From Archegozetes longisetosus (lineage: Eukaryota; Arthropoda; Arachnida; Sarcoptiformes; Trhypochthoniidae), in assembly GCA_018873245.2 (NCBI GenBank), contig JAEMBT020000009.1:930001-994000 (forward strand): a stretch of DNA of 64,000 nt, read 5' to 3'. The position numbers and the translations under genes are program-made. The first letter of the stretch is position 1. Each line of letters begins with the position of its first letter. Under the pieces are notes generated by a model that was given only the letters and a program-made list of their open reading frames with translations, searched no databases and was not told the origin of the DNA. Positions 26,701 through 36,640 of this stretch are shown here, piece after piece.

Positions 26701-29700
26701 TAGGAAACTAGAGGCTCACATAATATTATAATGTCAAACATTGAAACGCAACAGCAGACACGCAATCGATCGGTTAAAAGTGATGCTGAGGCTAATAATT
26801 GCACACACTCTTTGTGTGTTCAATACTCCCAACACTCTATGAGCATCTCTTTTCTCCAGCTCTCTATACAGAGTTTGTGCTATTTTTAGCACAACGACCT
26901 CTGCAAAAGTCAGTTTTGACGCAAATTGTTTCACGAGTAAAATCATCTTAAATACCATGATCTTTTTCTCTACTTTCTCTCTCATCTTTTCTCTTATATT
27001 TATCAGTGATAAGACATTTTCTCTACTTCTCATTCATATTTTATTTTGACTCTTCTCTTGAACTTATAAACAATAGTTCTTATGCATACTCTTATGTTTT
27101 TGACTTCTTATCTTTAATATCTATTATTTTTATTATTCTATGAATTTTGCACTAATTTGAGGCAAATCTTTTCCTATTGTGAAATCTCGAGAATTTATAT
27201 TGTTCTGAAAAGAGGATATTTTTAGAATCAGAGCGAAGAATTTTGTTGCTCTAAATAGTGCTCATATATGGCTCTGTATTTCTCTCAGAGAATATCAATA
27301 AGAATTGGGATTTTAGGTCAACTCAAAATATCCATTCAATGCTACGAGAATATTCTCTCTTATAAAGAATATTCTCTCTTGTAATGCTTTAGGACTTGCC
27401 TATTGAAGGAAACGTAATAATTCCTAAAAATATCTTCAAATGTCACATTTATTCTTACATAAGTTATTTTTTGGTATTTAATTTGAGAATTTTTGCTCAA
27501 CATTCAAACTAAATCGATTTTACATAAAAGAATCGACCATTGAAGTGATAAAGAATTTAGAAAAACTATTCTTTATTTGAAGCATTATTTAAGTTGAGGT
27601 ATAATTTATGAAAGTTAGTGTTGTATATTAAACAACGTTTGATCCAGTACTTAAAGAGTAATGGAAAAAGTGCATGAAAACTGTCATTAAAGAGGCTACG
27701 AATGTCGAGTTTAAGAAAAAAGTGAGACATTTTTTGCACAATTACTAGCAGTATATATGCGAATAGGGCAAGAGATTTAGAGGAACCAACAAAAAATAGA
27801 CACTACACTAATAGCAATGAGTTTTCTTCTCTCTAAGCTCTCCACCAGAAAGTTTGGAAGAAAAAAATCTCTGCCATTAATATGTATTAGTGTCAGACCA
27901 GAAGAAAAATTTACTCCACATGTTATTTATATTGGGATCACTTTAACTTTCACTGTAAATGAGATAAAAACTATTATGGATTAGGAGAGGATAACAGCCC
28001 TAAACATAGAGAGAGATAGTTATAGTCATAATCATAATGGTAATAATCAATTTTAATAACAATTAAATATATATGTTTTTCTGTCAAGGTTAACTATTAA
28101 TCCAATTATTGTTTTGCTGAACTCCTAACTCGACGAATAGCGCAATCAATTATTAGTATAGGTTAGGTTAGGTTGGGTTAGGCTAGCTTGGGTTAGGTTA
28201 GGCTAGCTTAGCTTAGCTTAGCTTAGGTTGGGTTATATTTGCCTTTTGTCAGAGTTTCTAATTATTACTTAATTCAATAAATTCCTTGTTTGTTAGTGTC
28301 AAATAAGACGGTCTTTCAATTCAAAAGAAGACTTAACGTATTTTTGTTATTTTATTAAGAATTCTAGTGGCGGTATAAGACATCACTTTCTTCTTTTGCT
28401 TCTCTTCTTTCTCTTTAGTTTTTATACTAGTAGTAAAGGCAGAGAAAGTTGATAATAAAAAGTGCAATACGTATGCCTTTTCAGTAAATTTTCGTGACTT
28501 GAAAACAGTTCTTCTTCTGCGGTAATGTCAATGAAAGTTCTTACAATTCAAGAGCATATATAAGATGAAAGAATAAGATAAAAGAGATGTTATTCTTTAT
28601 TGTCGATAGTGTTGTGAATTTTAAAGGATATAATGTGTTAAATATATAAAACTTTTCATTCAGTATTACTTTTTATTTCTTTATTTTGCTGTCATATTTT
28701 GTATTAAAAGTTTTTTTCAAGATTTATTACTACTTTATGTATTGAATGCTAATTAAAGCCAGGCTTTTAATATCTATTTAGGACTATTCGGAATTTAATA
28801 GTGCGAAACTTTTAATATTATGCTCGAAAATGCTCTTATATTATGTGTTTCGCTCAAAGTTTGCTCACTAGTGATTAAATTGTTCAAAGTGTTCATAATT
28901 TTATTTTAGGGCTTAATTAAGCTGAAAATATCACAAATTTAGTGTTTGAAAAACTCAGTTATGATTTTCTATATAAACATTTTCACACATTATTCCGTAA
29001 TCAGCCTTTCATATTTATAACCCAAAACAGTATTCTGTAGAATTCTTCACAATTTTTGCTTTTCTAAAATATATGCTAATCGATTGAGATATTATTACAA
29101 GTATTAATGATTTATTCGGAAATATTATGCTATAATCTTACTAAGAATTTAAAATTCTATCGTAATTCCGTTTAAGCTTAATATTCAAACTGTTCAATAC
29201 AGCATTTAAAATGAGGTTTAGAGAGAAGATGCTTAAAATAGAAACAATTCTTCAAAGAAAATTTTGAATGTTAGCAGCTATTTATCAAAAAGTAGAGGAA
29301 TTTTTTTACTCTTCATTCTCGAAGAAGATATTGCATGCTATGCAACAATTACGTGTCAAATGTTTAACATTACATTTTAATGCGATTGTGTGCTTTATAT
29401 CGTCAACTGAAAGGTTAAAAGTCAGTTAATATTTATATATTTTGGTAGATTTTACAGTTTTCTCGTATTTTCCATAAGATATGTGTGAAATTTATATTTA
29501 AAATACGGACTCTTCAAGAAATATATCTTATAAGATAAAATGATATTCTCAATGGAGACCATATAAAAATCTTTTATAAAAGTAATCCTTTAAAATAAAA
29601 TATTAGCTAATAAAATGATACACAGTTAATGTTCAGTAAATAGCACTTATGATGTTGTCATGCAATGAAACACTATGTTTTGTCAATTTTATCTTTTCAT

Positions 29701-32700
29701 CCTGTTAAATATGTCTTTTACTATCTCAACGTTAATACTACTAAAAACGATTGCACATCTAGTATAATGAAATATCAAATTTTGAGCATATATTCAAATT
29801 GATTATATTTCATTTAAATTGCATCGAGCGGTTGACCTACAAGAAAGCGTTGTTTTAGAGCTAGGATCTGTTTGTTGGTTGGAACCTAGATCTGAACAAT
29901 TGATTATAGCTTTGAAAAAATTGGAACAGAAACCAGGCATAACAGATAACCAACACTCTGCTATGTAGATCATTATTAAGATTAGCAGATTTTATTTGTT
30001 TAATGCACAATTTGTTTTTGGATATCTGTTTTATGACCAGAAACTTATTTGAAGCAGAGCATAAGAAATCTAGTGGCTTTAGTCTGAGTGATTGAATCAA
30101 TTTCTAAAAATGATTTTGTATAATTCAATTAATGTTTAAGATAGATATTTGAAAGCTTTCTATTTTCAAAAGTTTCAAACAGTAGAAAATAGCAGAACAT
30201 GAAAACAGTTGAAAAAATTAAATTTCTAATGATAATCAAATTTTATTATCTAGTTATTTAAGTGTAAGACTTTGAGCCACTTCGAAACACAAATTATTTC
30301 TACCGAAAAACTACCGATAAGCTGCTTTGAGATCCGAGATTTTGACTTTTGAACTACGTATTGCATTTAAGTGAAAACATTCTTTTGGATCTCATCACAA
30401 ACGAAAAAATATGAGAACAAGAAATCGAAATCTCTAATAAAAAAATATTTCAAAGATAACAAATATGAGATAATTTATTCGGCAAATATATAAAGAATAA
30501 TATATTTATATTAGCATATTATCAAAATAAATATCATTGAATTACATACTTATAAGTGAGCAAAACTGCTGCAAATAATAATAAAATGTCGCAAATGTTT
30601 CTTATCTATAGTGAATAAAAGTAAGAAATAAAAATAAGAAACTACTGGCTTTTTGTCATTCAGTGCGGAAGTTCTTGTGCTGATGGAAATTGACATAATT
30701 AGAATAATGTCACTCTATTTCTTAGTTGATTCCATGTATAAAAAGCACTTCTCTCTAAATTGGTACTACTTTCTCTCTATTGACCGGAAAAATAGAGCAA
30801 ATAATGTTAGGAATCATGTTGTTTCAGATCTCAATGAGGATCTCATACGTTTTAATATTTATAAGTTGAATCACTCTAAATCCACCATTTTTCTGGATTG
30901 CATAATAGTTTAGGTTAAGTTAGTTTAAGTCATTCGTTATATAATAAATAGTGTTTTAAAATGGGTTAGTCTTTATTTCTAGTTCAGATATCATGCCAAA
31001 TTATGTTTTCAATCGAATCACGACTATAGTTAACACAATAAAAATCATATTAAAATTTTTGTTTATTATAAGTTTATAGTTGAAAATCTTCAAAATTTTT
31101 ACGATTGTTGCTATTTTTGACCCTTCAAAGTTTTCTTAAAAGTTTTAATGGAATAGAGCTGTAATTGAACATATAAAAAATGAGAATAAAATACGAAACA
31201 TACAAATAAAAAGTAGGAATAGAACAGCATTAGTATTGAATATAAATATCTCATAAATGTATAAAGTTTTACATCATTAATGTGATGGCAGCTGTACTGT
31301 AGTGTTGCATCAATTGAGATCAGATGCGGATTTTTGGTGCAAACAAAATCGATGGCTTGGCATCAATTTATTGATGTGATGTCATTCGCTTTTAGTGGCG
31401 AAATGCCATTTAATATCGAAGTAAAAAAAATGTCAATTGAAGACTCAAATCATAAATTCTGCAGAAGTATACAGTTTTCTTTTACTCGCTTAGATTTAAA
31501 GACAAAAGTTTATTATGGCTTTTATTCTTTATTTAAGATTTCATGTGCTTTGTCGGTAGAAATATTTTTATATTAGCACCAATTCTTTGGCTCTACTTTA
31601 ATATCAACTATTGATAGCTATCTAAGCATTTCACTTCTCGTGAACTGTCAAAATAGTTTCAAGATTTCGTTATGAACAGCTAGTCTAAAAATATTCAAAT
31701 TGTTAAAACAGATCTTTTAGAAATTATACTTCAGCTGTTATTTTTACTTACTCAAAAGTTTAAAAGTTTTTAATTTTATTTAATGATTTATTGATGAAAT
31801 GAAGGAATTCAAATTTCTGAAACTCATCTAGTTATTATATTCATAAATATTGTTCTGTTGGCTTGTGTTTGATTTTTGAACTACCAGATAAGCATTGAAG
31901 CAAGTAAAATCGGAAAAAATAAAATGATTCCTAATTTTTTATGACCAGATCCATCATACTTTGGAACGGAGTGAACGCGTCGAAAGATATCAAGGAATGG
32001 GTACGCCTCGGATTGTACACCACCCGTCAATTTCATGTCCTCCAACCTGTCCTCAGGTAACTGAACACTAACTGAAATACAAAATACATTGACGAACACA
32101 AACATGGATAACGAGCCGAAACAGAGGCGTATTGAATAACCTAATAGCTTTAAAGTTGAATCGCTCGACCAAAACCTCTTATCTTAAAAGAAACAACAAT
32201 TTACTTAGCTTTGAATGCCATGTAATTTCAGTTATCTTTCATTGGAATCGTAACTCAAGTCATAAACCGAAATATTTTTTTGAAAGGAAGAAAATTTAAT
32301 AAAACAAAAGTACAAAAACTGCACTTAAATGACAAACGATATTTTATGGTTTGATGTCGGTTTACAAATCCTGTCTATAGGGCAAAGTTTTACTATTTTT
32401 TACTCAGTTTTAAACTCAACGGCCGCTTTTCTAAAATAACTGATTTATAAAGCCTCTATTTATTCTTTTCTATTTCTTTTGATCATCATATGATTTCTTT
32501 TTCTCTTAATGGATAAGGAAATTATTTTGCAGAAAGTTTTTTGCACATGATTGGGATCAAGCAAAATTCTTATTTTTTCAGTTACTTTTTGTGGGCCTCA
32601 AATTGAATTCTCAGTAAATTTTCAAATATATATTCCAATAAAGGGAATATTCGAAGTAATATATCCAATAATTTGATATCTCTCAGTGAGAATTTCATAT

Positions 32701-33239
32701 CTTCTGCAGAACAGACAAGATAAACATGATTGAAAAATACTCTGTAACTCATGAAGAATTTTTACTTCTATCTCTATCAGAAAATATTTGCATTAAGAAC
32801 GAAATGATATAATGAACAAAATTCAAACCTAATATCGATTATTAATCAATTGATTTATTTGTCTTTGAACCCATTCCCCAAAACCCAAAATTGATTGAAC
32901 CTGCAAACAATAAATACATCTAAAAAGGAGGTACGACTCAAGATGACTGATGCCAAAACATTTGCCAAATCATTCTCAGCTGTTGAAAATACAGTAAACA
33001 GTAGTGGCGGTGGTAGTGGAGGCGGAGGTGCCGACGCAGAGACTCCGAGTACGCCGGCAGCTAGCGCTCCGTTCGGCTGCAAAAATCCTAATAAACTATT
33101 CGGTGTTAGTCCCAGTGATATTGACAAATACTCTCGAGTAGTATTTCCTGTTTGTTTTGTTTGCTTCAATTTGATGTATTGGATTATTTATCTGCATATA
33201 TCGGATCAGCTCACTGAAGATTTAGTACCAGCCCATTAG
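12875..33239 (+). CDS. Rdl: RDL-type GABA-gated chloride channel, 3' five exons (partial)
   Basis: A pentameric Cys-loop channel subunit for inhibitory GABA signalling and the target of cyclodienes and fipronil. Five exons join in frame: 12875-12957, 20319-20456, 22051-22568, 31949-32056 and 32928-33239, giving 385 residues plus the stop. In order they encode the Cys-loop ([15 protein letters not shown]), loop B E-S-Y, loop C around GNYSRL, M1 (partial-protein residues about 90-112), M2 (120-140, [20 protein letters not shown]), M3 (152-172), a long cytoplasmic loop with nine alanines (202-210) and a Gly-rich run, and M4 (351-372). M2 matches RDL closely, including the 2' Ala, 6' Thr and 9' Leu. 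All junctions are GT-AG with matching phase. The signal peptide and N-terminal ligand-binding exons were not found in the window. GRD, LCCH3 and 8916-type subunits are less likely because of the RDL-like M1-M3. Confidence 0.93.
15787..16190. mobile_element. foldback / MITE-like inverted-repeat element
   Basis: The left arm (about 15787-15910) and the reverse complement of the right arm (about 16069-16190) align over about 120 bp. Shared blocks include AAAGATACTGCAAAT, GTCAATG, TTGGAATATAAA, GGTTTAAG and AATCTTTG. The middle holds short tandem repeats around GATTCTAACAATTC. No coding capacity. Target-site duplication not resolved. Confidence 0.75.
17930..17983. repeat. (CT)n microsatellite, about 54 bp
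   Basis: Uninterrupted CT dinucleotides within the Rdl intron. Confidence 0.95.
20319..20456 (+). CDS. Rdl: Rdl exon: beta strands between loops B and C
   Basis: 138 bp, acceptor ATTCCAG and donor GTAAGA. It encodes [16 protein letters not shown] through [11 protein letters not shown] to LEVLSTG. The split codon with the previous exon gives Tyr (loop B E-S-Y). Length and phase are identical to the paralogue exon 37540-37677. Confidence 0.95.
20457..22050 (+). other. Rdl intron, 1.6 kb
   Basis: From GTAAGA to CTATAG. It contains a GA microsatellite at 20723-20771 (the short Arg/Glu open frame there is an artefact). Nothing else recognised. Confidence 0.85.
20723..20771. repeat. (GA)n microsatellite
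   Basis: About 24 GA dinucleotides. Confidence 0.95.
22051..22568 (+). CDS. Rdl: Rdl exon: M1-M3 and start of cytoplasmic loop
   Basis: 518 bp. The acceptor is CTATAG; the donor GTGAGT follows codon CCG, so the exon ends in phase 0. It encodes loop [12 protein letters not shown]1, the chloride-channel pore M2 with P-A-R at -2' to 0', M3, and a basic loop start ([10 protein letters not shown]). A GC-rich tract encoding nine Ala residues follows. Reading on past the donor gives only V-S-H-stop, which is intronic. Confidence 0.96.
25044..25066. repeat. (CT)n microsatellite
   Basis: About 11 CT dinucleotides. Confidence 0.9.
28160..28236 (+). repeat. interstitial TTAGG-like tract
   Basis: A 77-bp run of GGTTAGGTTAGGTTGGG, then GCTAGC and GCTTAGCTTAGC variants. 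TTAGG is the ancestral arthropod telomere unit, but the units here are mostly hexamers (TTAGGT) or variants, so this may be a chance simple repeat rather than a telomere relic. Confidence 0.7.
31949..32056 (+). CDS. Rdl: Rdl exon: 36-residue loop cassette
   Basis: 108 bp from acceptor TGACCAG to donor GTAACT. It encodes a Pro/Cys/Arg-rich piece of the M3-M4 loop ([18 protein letters not shown], ending [10 protein letters not shown]). Both neighbours join in phase 0, so it can be included or skipped without changing frame. The paralogue has no counterpart. The following exon starts EVRLK, so PQ-EVRLK reproduces the usual RDL loop sequence. Confidence 0.82.
32057..32927 (+). other. Rdl last intron, 871 bp
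   Basis: GTAACT to TAAAAAG. The acceptor has a weak pyrimidine tract, but the phase and the EVRLK continuation fix it. Nothing else seen. Confidence 0.8.
32928..33239 (+). CDS. Rdl: Rdl last exon: loop end, M4 and stop
   Basis: 103 codons plus TAG. It begins [14 protein letters not shown], then [10 protein letters not shown], a Gly/Ser run and an Ala/Pro/Thr-rich stretch. [14 protein letters not shown] leads into M4 ([16 protein letters not shown]), and the protein ends with a short acidic tail. This matches the end of arthropod RDL. An AATAAA at 33575-33580 is one of several possible polyadenylation signals. Confidence 0.95.
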   Translation, partial: EVRLKMTDAKTFAKSFSAVENTVNSSGGGSGGGGADAETPSTPAASAPFGCKNPNKLFGVSPSDIDKYSRVVFPVCFVCFNLMYWIIYLHISDQLTEDLVPAH

Positions 33240-36200
33240 ATGATGATGATCAATATTCTAATTGGCAATTGATTTGTGTCTAATGATTTAATAATATAAG
33301 GGCTAAAAGTGTGTGAAATTTATGAAGAAAAGTTCAGTTTTACTGGTATATGTTATAAATAAGTTTATATATAACCACAACTCCATATATATTATGGTTT
33401 TCATTAAACAATTCAATCAATTATATATATTAAGTATATGAGTAATTGAATTAATTCTTAAGATGATCGATCGAATCAATAATTGTTAGGTTTTATTGTA
33501 TGGTCGAAATAAGTTTATTGTTTGAGTTTTTCTGATATAAGAGATAAGAAAATTTGATTGAAAGGGAAAGTATGAATAAATATACTGGCTTTTCATCGAC
33601 TAAATGTTGTGTTTGTTTAGATTATAAACTATTCAATTAAAAGAATAAAATACAAGTTGTTAGCCGCGATCAAACTTTGCACAAGACTCCAAAAAAAACA
33701 AACAAATGATTAATTAAATACGAAGAAATCTTTATGTATGAAAGTTAAGCGCATATATATTTAGGGTTTGATAAGTTTTTTTCAATTGAGATATAATGAC
33801 GAGAATGTATAAAATGTTTATTAATTTGAGAATAATTTTTGTCAAAATTAGATAAAAGAGTTAAATGTTTTGTTGACCGAACAGGTAATTAAGAGTAAAG
33901 AAAATATATAATCGATTTGTTGAGAAAAATTGTTCAAAAAAGTTTTGTTCAAAAAAGTTTTGTTCAAAAAATTGTTGAACCAAATTGAATGAAGAAAATA
34001 CTTGATATATTAGCTCAATATTTAGGAATCAAGTTTTATAACTAAAAACAATGTATTATATAAATATAATGTAACTGTTATTTTCTGTTTAATTATCATC
34101 AATTTGTTAACACTCATAGATATTTGATAACGATATCGTTCTAAGTGATAGCGTCTGAAATTTCTGTTTTCCAATTGATCCTTTCGAATCTTAGTCTAAA
34201 TATATGCTCATTTGACAAACAAAACGCTCAATTAATTATTTTGTTTGTGATTACTTTCCTCTTATTACTGTTACTAATGGTATGATTAGTCAAATCTTTT
34301 ATGACATAGATATGTCTCTTTTGTTGCTCAATACTAATTACTAATTCTGAAGAATCAATTATTCTCCGATCAATAAATTTGCAAATTTTTCATCAAACCT
34401 ATTGAGAAAACTCTACGACATTCGAAATATTGTCAAACTATTAACCAACCCTCTAATTGACTCACAATTTATACAATTATTGAGAAGTATCGTTGCCTTA
34501 AAAATGGTTAAAGACTTGCGTTCTCTAACTGCTAGAATAGAGACTTCAAAAAAGGAGTTTCAAATTTTACTTTAAGGACAATTAATTGGAAAAAAGGACA
34601 TAAAAATAGTCTAAGATAAATGTTTGTCCGTCCTTTGGTGCTAAAAATTTCAAAAACAACTAATTAGACACTAAGCACATAGTGATAAAGTTAGTAATCA
34701 AATTTCGAGAAAATCAACTTTTTTATCGTTATACCAATGAACAATCGGTTCTCCAAATATCTGACTCATCCTAATGCTCCAGAATAATCACCAGAATAAT
34801 GATCAGGAATATTCTAGACTCTTAGATATAGAGAATCTGACAACTGAGTCAACACTTAGTTCGTAGTCATAGTAATAAAATTGAAGTAAAACAAACAAAA
34901 TAATTTGATTGTAGCGTAAATTATTTTTTTCTTAATTTCATATAAATTGACGACAAAAAACTTTTGCATAAGTTATAGAAACATAAGTCTTGTATATAAT
35001 AATTAAGATTAATCTTAAAGTTGTAAAGAAGTTTTCTTTCATGTGTATAAAGATTAAAGTTTTAATTGAGTTAAATTACAATTAATAAAGAAAATTGAAA
35101 AGAAATAAATACAACTGAATTGAAAAAGTGCTAGAATATAATAAAAGAAAACAAATATTTGTTATCTATGGTATAACTAACAGAATGAAATTTAGTAATT
35201 TGTTGTATAGCTACTCAGAGCAAACAACGTTTAGGACGTTTGTTAGAAATGTCTCTTATCTTTTCATTATTGTAAATATTGCTTTTTTTTGACTAATTCA
35301 ACTAATTCTTACTAAGAGACAACTTTTGTCACATCATTAATGTCTTTTAGTGTTGTGCTAATTATTATTAATTATTGTACAGATATTTGTTATGAAAAAC
35401 ACTAAATTTCATGAAGAAATAAGAATATTATGACGAAAAATAACTCATAACTCAATTAAACGATTGGATAATTATTTAATTAGAAAATAATAAACAATAA
35501 TAAATTGTTCCTCGATTTTCATTAGGCTTCAATTCATTTTATATTTGTTTTTTTTTCGCAACTGTTTGAGAAATAAGTTTTTGCTTATACTTCACGAAAA
35601 ATATTTTTACCTCAAAAGTTGTTTTCTTAAGAACAAACGAAATTTAAATATGATTTCGGGTAAAAAATTTGAAATCTTAAGCAACATGGTGAACTTGGGG
35701 AGAATAAGGAACTAGTCTTTGGATTGTTTACTAAATGCTTATTCTTTCAATTTGAATATTAGATTGACAGACTACAGCTGTCCAGTCATTTTGCAATACT
35801 ATCGATAGAACTCTGCACTTTTCAAATAGAAAGCTGCCACATATTAACATTATTTGTTGTCCAATTAAGGAAAAAACAGTTTAATTGTACATTCAACAAG
35901 GAGACCCGTTTAGGCTTTATTAGAATTTCATAGTTGTTGAAACAGTTTTAGAGCTTAAGCGATTCTAGGAACTTGTTAAGGGACTAACCACTTTCAATAG
36001 ATTTAATCGAATTGAAAATAAATTTGTTTACCAGAGGATATTTCCTGTTTGTTTGAGACTGCTTAAACGTTTCTAATTTACTTATCTAGAGCAATTTAAG
36101 CTTGACATAAACTTAATAGCACTATTAAATAGAAATTTACTGATGATACTTTTTTAAATTGAGTATAATTTTGTTCCCACGCTTCTTTCTTTAGATATTG

Positions 36201-36554
36201 ATCACACTTCTCCTTCGACGTAACCATAATCATTCATATTTATTAAACTCAATTATACAATTTTGCTTCTTATTTGACTCAATTTTCCACTCAGTTGCCA
36301 ACTATAAAATGATGTGCTAAATATTTAATGAAAACCATCAGTTTCTTCTACGCAAATGACAGAAACTACTGAAAAGTTAACTTTAAAACTTGAATAATTT
36401 TTGCTGAACGAGCAATTTCTTAAAAGGTTTTCATTGAATAGTAGGATAATATTGAAAGTTTATTGTCTATCAAAGACAGAATTCAGATTTTGACCTTTCC
36501 TTATTTTGATGAATTTAGTTTGAAAGGAACACTAAATAATTAAACAGTGTTATA
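33240..36554. other. intergenic region between tandem receptor genes
   Basis: 3.3 kb of AT-rich DNA. Possible Rdl polyadenylation signals occur near 33575 and 33645, and a short TTGTTCAAAAAAGTT repeat is at about 33929-33970. A decayed copy of the Cys-loop exon lies at 35763-35834. Nothing else recognised. Confidence 0.7.
35763..35834 (+). pseudogene. relic of an Rdl-like Cys-loop exon
   Basis: After an intact-looking acceptor (TATTAG), the sequence follows the paralogue exon at 37377-37459: ATTGAC, AGCTGTCC, TTTGCAATACT, ATCGAT, CTCTGCACT, ATAGAAAGCT. Small deletions break the frame. Homology to the exon is clear; it has no open neighbours, so this is a dead fragment of another gene copy. 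Confidence 0.8.
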
Positions 36555-36640
36555 ATGAATCCTTCGAATTTTATCAAACTTTTTAATATTTCAATTTTAT
36601 TGGTTATTATTTGCGGTAAAACAAGTGTTTCAGCCATAGA
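36555..36640 (+). CDS. paralogue exon 1: signal peptide
   Basis: ATG in a good position. [20 protein letters not shown] then GKTSVSAI is a typical signal peptide. The donor is GTAAGC. Confidence 0.85.

Larger units (their letters stand above)
22569..31948 (+). other. Rdl intron, 9.4 kb
   Basis: Bounded by GTGAGT and TGACCAG. No nested gene is supported; open frames at 23626, 24657, 26148, 26734 (minus), 29861 (minus), 30653 and 31334 lack domains. It contains a CT microsatellite (25044-25066) and a telomere-like TTAGG-rich tract (28160-28236). Confidence 0.75.
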
